Positions 35,353 through 47,397 of a stretch of 64,000 bases of DNA are shown in pieces; position 1 is the first letter of the stretch; the number at the start of each line of letters is the position of its first letter. Made by a program: the position numbers and the translations under genes. The notes under the pieces were generated by a model, which saw nothing but the letters and a program-made list of their open reading frames with translations, was not told where the DNA came from and did no database searches. Location: the NCBI GenBank assembly GCA_018296165.2, contig JACKQL020000051.1, positions 186,001 through 250,000 on the forward strand. Direction: 5' to 3'. Source of the stretch: Termitomyces sp. T153 (Eukaryota > Basidiomycota > Agaricomycetes > Agaricales > Lyophyllaceae).

Positions 35353-35820
35353 GTGCCATGCTCTTGAAATACATGATGGAAACATTGAACAAAATGAATA
35401 TTGTCAGAGAGAAGGCTTATACAGATGCTGTGCCAATCAACTTGGTGCCACCACACATCCAGGCAAACATGGGTGATCACAAAGCATCTGTCTGTACATA
35501 GTGACAATGGAGAAGACATTTTCCCCATCAGAAGAGACCATCAGGTAGGGGAAGGTGATGAACTGAAACAAAAAAAAAGGTGAGATAGGTGAAGTTGAAC
35601 TCAAACATTCTGATGCATGTAATTTAGATGGAGCTTAAAGTGAGTCAGGCAACTGCTTGTTCCCATGACATGTTGTGCTTCAATACTTGACACTTTTAGC
35701 ACTGTGGCAAAGACCTCAGCCTTAGTAGTCTCCCACTGTCATGTCTTTCAAGTTGAAAACCCACATTTTAGAGACACAGGCAAAATTTATAGCAGCCATT
35801 TTTTTTCTGAGAATAATACC
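35353..35820. other. Pre-insertion sequence between two family B insertions
   Basis: This is non-LTR sequence with a short open frame (TLNKMNIVREKAYTDAVPIN). It would have been continuous with 51637 onward before the large element inserted at ATACC. No family recognised. Confidence 0.35.
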
Positions 35821-36875
35821 TGTCATGACCTGCTCCAGCACCTCCAGCCCTCCCCCCCAGGTCACTCCACTTCTTTGGAGCACTCCCAATGCTCCCCTGA
35901 CTCACCCCAACCTTTGTTGACTCACAGCACTCACCCCAGCTAACTCTGATGCTTTCTTGGCAAACCCTGATGATCTCCTGGCAAACCCTGACACATCCCC
36001 TGTGGGCCTCCTCAGCTCTCCCTCTTGCTCACAAGGCCTCCAAGCCCCTCTGACACTTCCCCTGACTCAGATGCACATCATTCAACCACTCCTGCAACCC
36101 ATGTGACCCCTCCAGAGTTCCCCAATGACTGCAGGACAGACCACATCCTCATCAGAATGTTGCTGCAGCCCATCCTCCAATCAGAACCAACACCCATCCA
36201 CCCTGCACAGCTCCAACAAGCCCTGCCATCACAACCTCAACCCCTGGAGAAGGTCCAGTGGCTAGTATATAAAGACATAGAGTAGCATTGGTTACCTTAG
36301 TCTTGATATTGCATTAACTGGTTACTTGTGTCTCATATTCTCTCTGTTTCTTCTCCATTTCTATGTTTAGCCTTGAATCTATTTCTTTTCTCAGTTCCAT
36401 GTCATCTCATCTCCATCTTGCCTTGACTGTCTCTGTTTCCATTATCTTTCCTAAGTCCCTTTCACTTCTGATGTCATCACAAACTCCACACATGTGCTAC
36501 AACCTTCAAACATTCTTATGACAACTCCAGACCTTGCCCTTTGCTTGGAACCATAACCCATCAGTCTTGATTGATCCCTCATCAAACTCTGGCTCCACTC
36601 CCATCACTTGTGAAGCCTCCACCTACCCCACAGTCCATTTGCACACCTACAAACTTGTCTCTGACACCTGCCCAAGCCTAGCATTTGACATACTTGGTCT
36701 TAGACTTCTCCAGACCACTCTGGACTTGCTTGGACAGATCCCCTGGATCTCCCCTCACAAGTCCCTGCATTCTGCATCATCTCCAGAGTGCTAGATTATA
36801 AGTGCAGGACATCATGTCCACTTAGTAAGGACTTGCCCAGTGTAGCTGAGCCCCCATAGTCAGCAGAACCTGACA
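35821..36875 (+). repeat. 5' LTR of the large family B element
   Basis: This 1055-bp LTR has a TATATAAA box near 36267 and a pyrimidine-rich leader. It is followed directly by TAATATCAAGACT, the presumed primer-binding region, which is also present after the LTR at 57172. Confidence 0.9.
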
Positions 36876-36908
36876 TAATATCAAGACTCACCCCTTACCC
36901 CATTCTTG

Positions 36909-37722
36909 ATGTCTGCATATAACCATGCATACAATCCCACTGGTTACCTAACCAACATCTATGGTTGGCCAATCCCTGAAAATCAGTATGCCCCATTCTA
37001 TCCAGGTCCACCCATGGATCAGTATGTCCCCTGCAATTGGACCCCTGACCCCAACCAGGCATTCTATGCTCCCTCCATTAGCCAGGGAATACCCCCAGGC
37101 TGGCACTGCCCCCCAACATTCCTCACTAACGGCAATTACTCCTGCATGTACTCCAGAGGATTCTCTGCAGCACCCCTCAACCCCACCTACCTTCCACTTA
37201 CTCATTACTATGCGTACCCTGTTCCTGCTGCAGCCCCAGCCCCTCCAGAGTGTCCAGATAATTATTCCCCTCCTTGATTATCATTTTCTGCTCAAACCCC
37301 TCCCTCCCCCAAACAGCAATGAGTCAAAGCCTATGTCCAGCAGCATGACAAAGTCCTCTGCTTCCTCCACCTCTCCCCTGCAGAGTTTGCAAGATGCACC
37401 TGCACCCTCCTCATCAACCTAGGTTACCCTGACACCCTAGCAACTCCAGAGGTTTGGGCAGATTGGCTCCTCAATTTCCATGAATGTTACCTGCAAGGAA
37501 ACCTCCCCAAAACTACACAAGGCACCCTGGAAATTGATGCCAATCTACAAAGCAAGCTCTGCACCCTGGTTGAAGAAATCCACACCAGTCCAAACTCCCA
37601 TCTGTTCAAAGACTCTCTGGACCCCTCCTGCTCCTTCCATGTGCAACATGAGAAACCTGTCAGAGCATGAAGCAAAGCCCTGCCTCCCATTCCCCACCAG
37701 CAGGAAGAGCTTAATGCAGTGT
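36909..37722 (+). pseudogene. Family B gag, first part
   Basis: Gag starts MSAYNHAYNPTGYLTNIYGW and is Pro/Tyr/Gln-rich. After a stop near 37277 it continues in other frames with LLINLGYPDTLATPEVWADW, ANLQSKLCTLVEEIHTSPNS and QQEELNAV, where an LTR insertion cuts it. A second copy of the same gag is at 57202-59040. Confidence 0.75.
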
Positions 37723-38756
37723 TGATGTGCTCCTATGCTGCCTAGTGCCATGCAGGAAACCTAAAAAGAGAACCTAACACTAGTCACTAGATAGGGTAGC
37801 TGGCAGTAGGAAGTTAATAGTTGAGGGCAAGTCAGTAACCATCCCAGAGAACAAGAGTGAATGTGGGTGTGAAGTGTGAAGTTGGAAGGGTTGCTAGCAC
37901 TAGCCTAAGTTGCTAGACAGTAACAGAGGATTGCTAGTGCAATAAAACAAATGAAGATGAATTTGTTGCTAAGGCAAAGCAAACTTTAATGGTGAAAGAG
38001 AAGTTGGGTAGAGAAAGGAATGGAGGAGTGGCAACAAGGAGACTGAATGGAGGATGAACACAAACTAATCGCTAGCCATAGTTGCTAGCATCACTGAGTC
38101 AAGATAATGCTAAGGGCATGCATAGTTGGTACCATGCAAAGTTGAAGTCAAAGTCAGCAAGACTTGTTGCTAAGTCATTGTTGAAGGAGAGTGAGATATA
38201 GAGTAAGCAATAAAGACAAAATGAAATCTCAAGCTGGTAAGCTTAGAGATAGAGGGATTCAATAGAAGTAGTATTTGATGAGGATAAGGTTTGATGATTA
38301 AGTGTCTATGTACAAGCAGTATTGATACTGTTCAAAGGTATAGTATGGAAAAAGAAACAAATAGTTGCCACCAGCAATAGCATTTGCCAAAGTGTTTATG
38401 ATACATACAAAGTGTCAATCTGTAACCAAGTGAAAAAATTAAGCAAAGTCTATGCATCACATAATTGCAATAAATCTCAAAAAAGGTGAGTCCAATGTCA
38501 ATATCTGAAGTGTAGACACCATTCAAGTATGTTTGTAAGCTTGACAAGAAAAATGATAAGTAAGAAGTTGCACAACTGGCAATATGTCCATACATGGTGG
38601 GAGAAAGCCATTTTGTTGGCAAGAAGTCACTAAGAAAGGTCTTGGCCTTGTTGTGAATTCTCCAGTAAGTTTGGTGTCTTTGATACTGTAGCAGAAGCAG
38701 AGGAGAATCTCTTCAACCTCTGAATGCATGACAACAAATAATTCACAACCTTTATT
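37723..38756 (-). repeat. Nested solo LTR, family C (minus orientation)
   Basis: The left end TGATGTGCTCC is the reverse complement of the family C right end (GGAGCACATCA) seen at 43941 and 47393. Large parts match 43100-43930 in reverse. A 4-bp duplication GTGT flanks it (37719-37722, 38757-38760). The right terminus departs from the other copies, so that edge is less certain. Confidence 0.7.
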
Positions 38757-38760
38757 GTGT

Positions 38761-38994
38761 GATTCAAATGGGAGGCCTACAAATCAGGATGGAACTATAA
38801 TGCCCTCTGATTTGCCCTCTGCCATGCCCTGCCCCAACATATTAAGGACATTCTCCACCTTGCACCCAAGCAAATTACATACAATGGGTACAAGGCACTC
38901 ATTACTCAGATCAACCAATGTTACTGGAAAGACTGGAGCAAGAACACAGCGCTGCAAACCATGTGAAACACCTCTGGCAATACCAACTGGCAGA
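38761..38994 (+). pseudogene. Family B gag, second part
   Basis: The frame continues gag after the insertion: FKWEAYKSGWNYNAL, stop, FALCHALPQHIKDILHLAPK, then ALITQINQCYWKDWSKNTAL. TGA codons at arginine-like positions again suggest CGA to TGA changes. Confidence 0.7.
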
Positions 38995-41081
38995 TGTCAT
39001 GACCCACTCCCTGGACCTCAACATTGTTTCCAGCCTGCTTGCTTCCATGGAGTCCCTCCTCCAATGCCTCATCAAACCCCCCAACCGTTGTACCACCCTC
39101 TGCACCCACTCCAGATAACTCTGACACTTCTCCAGCAAACCCCAATAGCCCCCTGGCCAACTCTGATGCCTTCTCTGCAGCCACATTGACACTTCCTCTA
39201 AGCTCCTGAAACCCTCTCCCACCATTCCTGACCCTGTTGTATGTCCCTGGCTCACTACCCTGGTTCACCCAACCTACTCCAGAGCATCACAACAAACCTG
39301 GAGCGGCCTGCATCCCCAGCCAATCCTATCAGAATATTGCTGTGGCCTGCCCTTTGATTGCAACCAACACCTATTGACTCTGCATGGCTCTATTGAGCCC
39401 TGCTGCCACACCCACTGTCCCCCAGAGCTCTCTAGTAGTCAGTATATAACCTGTAGAGTAGCACCTTGTACTCTAGTCTTGATATTGCATTAACTAGTTA
39501 CTTGTCTCTCACATTTCTTTTGTCTCCATCTCTATTTTTTTAGTCTTGAATCCATCTCTTTTCTCAGTTCTGTCTCGTCTCATCTTCATCTCGCCTTGAC
39601 TGTCTCCATTTCCTTTGTTTTCCTAAGTCCCTTTCATCTCTGACATCAGTATGAACTCCATGCATGTGCTACAACCTTCAAACATTCCTATGACAACTCC
39701 AGACCTCACTCTTTGCCTGGCCCTGAAACCCAACAGTCTTGACTGATCCCCTGTCAAACTCTGGCTCCTGTCAGGTTCTGCTGACAATGGGGGCTCAGCT
39801 ACACTGGCATATCCTTACTAGGTGGACACAATGTCCTGTGCTTATAACCTAGCACTCCAGAGTTGGCGCAGAGTGGAGAGACTTGCAAGGAAAAGCTAGG
39901 GGGAGTGGTCCAAGCAAGTCTGGAGTGGTCCAGGGAAGTTTAAGACCAAGTGTATTAATGTTGGGCTTGGGCAGGCATCAGGAACAAGTTCTTAAGTGCG
40001 TAAATAGATTGCGGAGTAGACAGGGGCTTTGCTAGGGATGAGGGTGGAGCCAGAGTTTGATGGGGGATCAAGTAAGACTTAATGTGTTTGGGGCTGAGGA
40101 AAGAGTGAGGTCTGGAGTTGTTGTAAGAATGTTCAGGAATCATAGCACATGCATGGAGTTTGTACTGACATCAGGGATGGAAGGGACTTAGAGAAACAAA
40201 GGAAATATAGACAGTCGAGACAAGACAGGGACAAGGTGAGACAAGACAGAAAGAGATAGATTCAAGACTAAAAATAGAAACAGAGACAGAACAAAACACA
40301 AGACACAAAAAACCAGTAAATGCAAGTAATATCAAGACTAGAGTATGAGGAGCTACTTTACAACTTATATACTGACTACTGGATAGCTCCAGAGGACAGT
40401 GGGCATGGCAGCGGGGCTTGATGGAGCCACACAGAGTTGATGGGTGTCAGGTATGATCAGGGGGCAGGTTGCAGTGATATTCTGATGGGATCAGTTGGGG
40501 ACATGGGCTGCTCTGAGATCATCATGATACTCTGGAGTGGGTTGGATGAACTAGTGCAGTAGGTCGGGGGTGTATAGCAGGGTCAGGAATGGTGGGGGAG
40601 GGTTCCAGAAGCTCAGGAGAAGTGTTAATTGCTGTGGAGAAGGCATTGGAGTTGGTCAGAGGGCCATCAGGGTTTGTCAGAGAAGTGTTGGAGTTACCTG
40701 GAGTGGGCATGGAGGGTGGGCAAGGGTTGGGGGAGTTTGGTGGGGCATTGAGAAGGGCTGGGAGTAATGTTGAGGGTCTAAGGAGTGGGTTGTGACAGCT
40801 CCACTCCCATCATTTGTAAAGCCTCCACTTGCCCCACAGTCTATTGGCATGCCTATGAACCTGTTTCTGATGCCTGCCCAAGCCCAACATTTAATATACT
40901 TGGTCCTAGACTTCCCCAGACCACTCCAGACTTGCCTGGACCACTTCTCCTAACTTCCCCTCACAGGTCCCTCTAGTCCACACCAACTCCAGAGTGCTAG
41001 GTTATAAGTGCAGGACATCATGTCTGCCTAGTAAGGACTTGCCCAGTGTAGCTGAGCCCCTATAGTCAGTGGAACCTGACA
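38995..41081 (+). repeat. Nested solo LTR, family B, itself interrupted (TSD GCAGA)
   Basis: The outer LTR pieces 38995-39768 and 40803-41081 join to a family B LTR (TGTCATGACC...CCTGACA). They are flanked by the duplication GCAGA (38990-38994 and 41082-41086). It lies inside the gag of the large family B element, so it inserted later than that element. Confidence 0.88.
39769..40797 (-). repeat. Second-level nested solo LTR, family B (minus), TSD GCTCC
   Basis: The sequence runs from TGTCAGGTTCTG to GGGTTGTGACA, a reverse-orientation family B LTR. The perfect duplication GCTCC is at 39764-39768 and 40798-40802. It splits the outer solo LTR and is therefore the youngest event of this stack. 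Confidence 0.9.
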
Positions 41082-41086
41082 GCAGA

Positions 41087-41490
41087 CTGGAGTGACCAAC
41101 AGCAACTGACCCTCAATCCCCACCAACCCCACCAACCCCGCACCCCAGTTCCCTCCAGGCCAAGAACCTCTTAGTGCCAATCAATCTCTGGGACTGCACC
41201 CCCCTGCCCAACTCAATGCCACTGACCTCCATGAGACCCTGGAGCCCCTGAACACCAACTTTGACTCTGCTGATGATCAAGAAGCCCTATGTGCAAACAA
41301 GATTTGGAACAGGCCTTAGATTGATGTACTAGAGGAGACTCAGGAGAAATGATTGGAGGAGGGTGCATGCATCCTATGTGGTGAGCAGGGACATTTTATC
41401 AGTAGTTGCCCTAAATGCCAGGTGATAGGACATGCCATATGAACTATTGACAGAGAAGACTGGCTACCAGTCTATGGAAAATGAGTCAGT
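41087..41490 (+). pseudogene. Family B gag, C-terminal part with zinc knuckle
   Basis: After the nested LTR, proline/asparagine-rich sequence leads to a knuckle, CILCGEQGHFISSCPK, near 41374-41421. The C-x2-C-x4-H-x4-C spacing is intact, although stops lie on both sides. Confidence 0.7.
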
Positions 41491-41569
41491 GGTTTAGGTC
41501 TTGAAGGTGCACTAGACTGCAGACCAGACTCTGATGTCTTCTCTGCCCCAGCCACACTCCTCTGCACAA

Positions 41570-42600
41570 TGGTACTTGCCCAAGACAACCTCCTAGCACA
41601 CCTCCCTTCCCACACCTCCCACACCCTCCTCCTCCACACCACCCTCCCCTTCTCCAATAATCCTGTCCCCATGCTAGTTGACAGTGGTGCTACAGATAAC
41701 TTTATCAGTGAATCCCAGGCAGCACTTGCTCCCCAACACCTCTGACATCTCCCCAATCTGATCCTCCTCAAACTCTTTGATGGCAACCCCTCCTTTGCTG
41801 GAAATATCACACACTGCATGGAGATGACCATGATCTTCACCAATGGACAATACTAAGACCTCCAACTACTTGCCACTAAAGTATACCCCTCTGCCCCCAT
41901 TGTCCTAGATTTTTCATAGCTCACTCCACTAATCCCTGCATTCACTGGCCCAGTCTCACTCTGTGCCTTGACTGGGACAACCCAACCAACTCTGAACCAG
42001 TACCCTTTGATGTCCCATCCTCCTCCAAGAACTCTGAAAGTATGACCAACAAACTCCAGACCCTTCCATAGCTTTGCTCTTTGCTCCAAGTCTATGCAGT
42101 TATTCATCATCAACATCTATCTGACTCAACAGCTCACCAATGGTTCTTCATGTCCTTGTCAACAGCAGCACCTCTGGCACCTTCATCAGCAACCAGCTTG
42201 ACCTCTGACACAACAACCTCAACAAACCCCTTGAGCTCCAACTCTTTGATGGAGGCCCTGCCATGACAAAAATCACTCAATACCACAACAATGCCCTCAC
42301 CCTCAACAATGACTTGAGGGTCTGGGCCTGCCTTCTCATCACCCAGCTTCCCCTGTCAACTCTGATTGTGCTTGGACTTCTGTGGCTGCAGGATGTCAAC
42401 CCCAACATTGACTGGAAGAACCTCACCATGCAACTCCCTGGCCTCAAATCAAGTCTGGCAGCCACCATCCCCCTCTGCCTCCAGTCCATCTTGGATTCCA
42501 ACATCCATGATCCTGATGCCAGCACCTCTGGAGCAACCCAAAGCCCCTCAACCCTCAATGGCAGCTAAGAAAGTAAAGATAGTGCACCTCCACCTCAGTC
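41570..42600 (+). pseudogene. Family B protease region with two retropepsin-like segments
   Basis: The first segment has VPMLVDSGATDNFISES near 41670-41715 and a later APIVL-D-FS motif. A second, diverged segment reads VLVNSSTSGTFISNQLDL near 42150-42205 (in a shifted frame), with LFDGGPAMTKITQYHNNAL and LIVLGLLWLQDVNPNIDW. The second lacks the catalytic Asp (NSST in place of DSGA). Stops and frameshifts run throughout. Confidence 0.65.
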
Positions 42601-44290
42601 ACCCTTGAGTAAATCTTGATGGCTGTCCCCCAATATACTCTAGAATTGATACAAAGGCTTGTGGTACCTTGACCAATGATGCCCAACCCCTCTGAGCAAC
42701 TCTGCCATCACCCTGGACCCAGCTGCTGCCACTCCATTGCCTGGAATCAATACAAAGGCCCATGGTACCCTGACCAACAATGCCCAAGCCCTCTGAGCAA
42801 CCCCTGTCGACTCCAATTGTGCTTGGACTTCTGTGGCTGCAGGACATTGATAAGACCCATTTGTTGCTGAGCACCATTTTTGGCATTTTGGACTTTGCAG
42901 CAGCTGACTATTTCAATGTGGCACAAGTCATAACACTCAGCATGTGAGGCCTAGCCCCAAGGTTTGGAATGACATAGCCTTTGCATGGGACTTTAACAAC
43001 CACAAGACTTACTAATCATGAGGAACATCACATGGAGTCTGGACTTGTAGCCTAGAACAACAAGGCCAAGACCTTTCTTAGCAATGATTTTTGCAACTCC
43101 TTGGTGACAATGCAGCTTTCTTCCTCTATATATGGACATATTGCCAGCCATGTAATTTCTTACTTATCATTTTTCTTGTTGAGCTTACAAACATACTTGA
43201 ATGGCATCTACACTTCAGGTATTGACATCGGACTTGCTCTTTTTGAGATTGATTGCAATTATATGCTACATAGACACTGCTTATAGTTTTAACTTAGTTA
43301 CAAATTGATGCCTCATATGAACCATAAACACTTTGGCAGATGCTGTTGCTAGTGGTGACTGCTTGCTCACTTTCCATACTATACTGTTAAACAGTATAAA
43401 TACTGCCTGTACATAGACACTCAACATAGAATCCAATCCCCTCAAATTGAACCCTTCTATCTATAAGCTTACCATCTTGAGATTTCATTTTGCCTCTATC
43501 ATTTACTCTGTCCCTCCCTCTCCATTGACAATGACTTAGTGACAAGTCTTGCCAACTTTGACTTTGACTTAGTGTGGTACCAACTGTGGGTACCCTTAGC
43601 ATTATCCAGACTCAGCAATACTAGTAATTGCAGTTAGCAATTAGTTTGTATTTGTCTTCTGCTCAGTATCTTTATTGCCATTTCCCCACCATTCTATTCT
43701 TTATTCAAACTCCTCTTTCCTCATTAAACAACTTCTTGTCACCACCTAGTGACTTAGTCCAGCAATAGCAGCTCTTTCTCCTTCACACTGCATCACCACA
43801 CTTGCTCTTATTATCTGGGATGGTTACTAACTCGCCCTCAACTATATTAACTTCCTACTGCCAGCTACCATATCTAGTGACTAGTATTAGGTTATCTTTT
43901 TAGGTTTCCTGCATAGCACTAGGCAGTATAGGAGCACATCAACATCAACCCTGACATCAACTGGAAGAACCTCACCATGTGACTCCCTGGCTCCAAATCA
44001 AGTCTGGCAGCCACCATCCCCCTCTGCCTCCAGTCCATCTTGGATTCCAACATCCATGATCCTGATGCCAGCACCTCTGGAGCAACCCAAAGCCCCTCAA
44101 CCCTCAATGGTGGCCAAGGAAGTGAAGACAATGCACCTCCACCTCAGTTACCCTTGAGTAAATCTTGATGGCTGTTCCCCAATATACTCTAGAATTGATA
44201 CAAAGGCTTGTAGTATCTTGACCAATGATGCCCAACCCCTCTGAGGAACTCTGCCACCACCCCAGACCTAGCCACTGCCACTTCATTGCC
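42361..44290 (+). repeat. ~380-bp direct duplication within the large element
   Basis: The segment 42361-42740 (GTGCTTGGACTTCTGTGGCT onward) recurs from about 42813 to 42847 and, after the nested LTR, from 43942 to about 44290. The two copies differ by scattered changes. The nested LTR inserted into the second copy. Confidence 0.75.
42848..43941 (+). repeat. Nested solo LTR, family C, TSD ACAT
   Basis: This 1094-bp unit runs from TGATAAGACCC to GGAGCACATCA, flanked by ACAT (42844-42847 and 43942-43945). It has a TATA-like AGTATAAATACTG near 43394. Removing it restores GCAGGACATCAACCCTGAC, matching the duplicated copy at 42390. Confidence 0.85.
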
Positions 44291-45163
44291 CACCCCTGTT
44301 GGTTCCAGAGACCTCAACATCAAAATTATTGGTGCTGTCCCCTTCACATGCATTTTACAAGATGGCACCCCTGTCTTCCAACTGCAAATTATGCCAGCCC
44401 TACTAGAAGAATACCTCCATGCAGAAACTACCCCACTGGAACACAAAACTGAGGAACAGATTCTATATGAAGTAGTCCTCCCAGAATATCATGAATTTGC
44501 TGATGTATTCTCTGAAGGAAGTGCAAAAGAACTTCCTCTGCATCACTCCTATGATCACAAAATTGACCTTGAAGAAGGCACCTCACCCCCATTTGGCAAA
44601 ATCTACAAAATGTCTGAGATTGAACTTTAGGCCCTGAAGGATTACCTTGATGACATTCTTGGCAAAGGCTTCATATGCCTGTCAATCTCTGCCACCAGCA
44701 CTCCAGTCCTGTTTACCAAGAAGAAGGATGGATCACTCCAACTCTGTATTGATTACTGGAGACTCGTCAAAGTCACCAAAAAGAACTGGTATCCTTTCCC
44801 CTTGATTGGAGACCTTGTTGACCACCTCCACAGTGCCAAGATCTACACAAAAATAGACCTCTGCTCTGGCTACAACAATGTCCAGATTGCTCCAGGGCAT
44901 GAATGGAAGACTGCCTTTCACACCTGCTATGGCCTCTTTGAGTACCTATAATGCCCTTCAGAATGACTAACTCCCCCACCACTTTCCAGTACTTCATGAA
45001 TGATATCTTCTACAACATGAACAACATCTTCATTATTGTGTACCTAGACAACATCCTGATCTACTCAAAATCACTGGAGGAACAGCCAGAGCATGTCTGC
45101 CATGTCTTAGAATGACTCTGAGAGTACCACCTTCATGCCAAACCTGAGAAATGCTCTTTTTAT
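44286..45163 (+). pseudogene. Family B reverse transcriptase
   Basis: RT starts after a linker. The open part LPEYHEFADVFSEGSAKELP and GTSPPFGKIYKMSEIEL is followed past a stop by [40 protein letters not shown] and the catalytic region IIVYLDNILIYS. The second Asp of YLDD is Asn (AAC, 45050-45052). Several stops and at least one frameshift break the frame. Confidence 0.82.
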
Positions 45164-45901
45164 ATGATGGAGGTTGAATACCTTGGAGTCATTGTCATTC
45201 CTGACAGTGTACATATGGACCCCACCAAGGTCAAAGCCATCCTTAACTGGCCTTCACTGCAAAACATCAAGGAGGTACAGTCATTTTTGGGGTTTGCTAA
45301 CTTTTATTGCCAATTCATTGACAACTACTCTGGAATCACCAAACCCCTCAATCAACTCACATGGAAGGACACTCTCTGGGACTGGGATAGCAAGTGCCAG
45401 AGTGTGTTCCTCCTCCTCAAGAAGGCCTTCACCTCTGCTCTGATCCTCCACTATTTTGACCCCTCCCTATTGATCATACTCAAATGTGATGCCTCCAATT
45501 ACACCATTGCTGGAATACTCTCCCAGTTGGACCCTGGGGGCAAGGATCTCCACCCCATCACCTTCTACACCCATTCAATGATCCCTGTGGAGCTCAACTA
45601 TGACATTTACAACAAGGAGCTCCATGCAATTGTTGAAGCCTTCTGCCAGTGGAGGGCCTACTGCAAAGGATCCCCACATTGCAACCAAGTCTACTCTGAC
45701 CATAACAATCTGCAGTATTTCACAACCACAAAACAGCTCAGCTGCCACCAAGCTCAATGGTCCAAAACCCTCTCAGAGTATGACTTCATCATCCACTACT
45801 GCCCTGGACAACTTGGCATGAAGCCCAATGCACTCACTCAAAGGTCTGATGTGTATCTGAAAAAGTCATTTGAAGCTGAGTGGAATGCATTCAACCATTG
45901 A
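45164..45901 (+). pseudogene. Family B RT thumb and RNase H
   Basis: This 245-codon open stretch has VEYLGVIVIPDSVHMDPTKV, FLGFANFYCQFIDNYSGITK, then RNase H: LKCDASNYTIAGILSQLDPG, ITFYTHSMIPVELNYDIYNK, EWxYC-like CQWRAYCKGSPHCNQVYSDH and DFIIHYCPGQLGMKPNALTQ. The usual Asp/Glu positions of RNase H are visible. Confidence 0.85.
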
Positions 45902-46302
45902 GTGGTAATCCCCCCTGAGCATTTGCATGCTGTGCTGATTATGAACAAAGAAGGAATCCTCCACCAAGTCAGAAACTCTCCTCCAGACTCCTTCACCCAG
46001 CATGACCCCCACAACAACTCTGCCAACAAGTCAAACACCAATAACCCCTTCACATTGTCTCTGGACCACTGCCTCCTACTCCAGAGTGGACAAATCTATG
46101 CCCCAGACCACAAGTCCATTTGTCTTGACATCCTCTGGCAGCACCACAACCACAAACTCTGGGGGCACCCAGGAATTTGTAAGACTCTCCAACTCATCTC
46201 CTGGATTTATTTTTGGCCAGGAATGAAGAAGGACATCACACAATATGTAAAGGCCTGCAAATCTTGTCTCTGGGCCAAAGTACCCCACCACTGCTCCCAC
46301 AG
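45902..46302 (+). pseudogene. Family B integrase zinc-binding part
   Basis: HHNHKLWGHPGICKTLQLIS and CKSCLWAKVPHHCSHS show the HHCC zinc-binding module of retroviral-type integrases. The frame is cut by the LTR insertion at 46303 and resumes at 47398. Confidence 0.8.
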
Positions 46303-47393
46303 TGATAAGACCCAATTGTTGCTGAGCACTATTTTTGGCATTTTAGACTTAGCACCAGCTGACTATTTTAATTTGGCACAAGTCATGACACTCAGCACAT
46401 GGGGCCTAGCCCAAGGACTGGACCAACATAGCCCTTGCACAGGACCTTAGCAACCATGAGACTTATCAATTATGAGGAATATCACATGGAGCCAGGATCT
46501 TGGGTCTAGAACAGTAAGGCTGAGACCTTTCCTAGTGACAATTATTAGTGACCCTAGCAACTCCTTGGTGACAAAACAGCTTTCCTCCCCCATATATGGA
46601 CATATTGCCAGACATGTACCTTTTTTTTACTTATCATTTCTTTTGTCGAGCTTACCAACATACTTGAATGGCATCTACCCTTCAGGTACTGATATTGGAC
46701 TCACTCTTTTTTTTGGACTTATTTGCAATTATATGCCACAGAGACTTCACTTATAATTTTCACTTAGTTACAGATTGACACCTCATATGAACCACAAACA
46801 TCTTGGCAGATGCTGTCACTAGTGGCAACTATTTGCTTACTTTCCCATATTCTACCTTTGAACAGTATAAATACTGCCTGTATATAGACACCAACATATA
46901 GGATTGACTCCCCTCAAATTGAACCCATACATCTCTAAGCCTACCAGCTTGAGATTACACTTTGCTTCTATCTTTACTCTATTTCCTCCCTCGCTGTTAA
47001 CAATGACTTAGCAACAAGTCTTACCAACTTTGACCCCAACCTAGTGTGGTACCAACTGCAGGTGCCCTTTGTGTTATCTTGACTTAGTGATGCTAGTGAC
47101 TGTGGCTAACAACTAGTTTACATTTGTCCCTTGTTCAGTCTCCTTATTACTATCTTCCCCTTTTCTGTTCTCCTTCCTAACTCCTCTACCACCATTAAAG
47201 AGTTCACTTTGTCTTGGCAAAGCAATCATTTCAACTTCACCTTTCAACACAGCACTCACTCTTGTTCTCTGGGACAGTTACAGACTCACCCTCAACTATT
47301 AACTTCCTACTGCCAGCTACCCTATTTAGTGACTAGTGTTGGGTTTTCTTTTTAGGTTTCCTGCATGGCACTAGGTGGCATAGGAGCACATTA
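46303..47393 (+). repeat. Nested solo LTR, family C, TSD ACAG
   Basis: This 1091-bp unit runs from TGATAAGACCC to GGAGCACATTA, flanked by ACAG (46299-46302 and 47394-47397). Removing it rejoins the integrase frame as HHCSHS-LLKPLSISQCPWSS. Confidence 0.85.
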
Positions 47394-47397
47394 ACAG

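Noticed and set aside
38995..40797. 38995-39768 as a truncated LTR ending at 39768
   Set aside because: The remainder continues at 40803 after a GCTCC-flanked reverse LTR, so it is one interrupted LTR and not a truncation.
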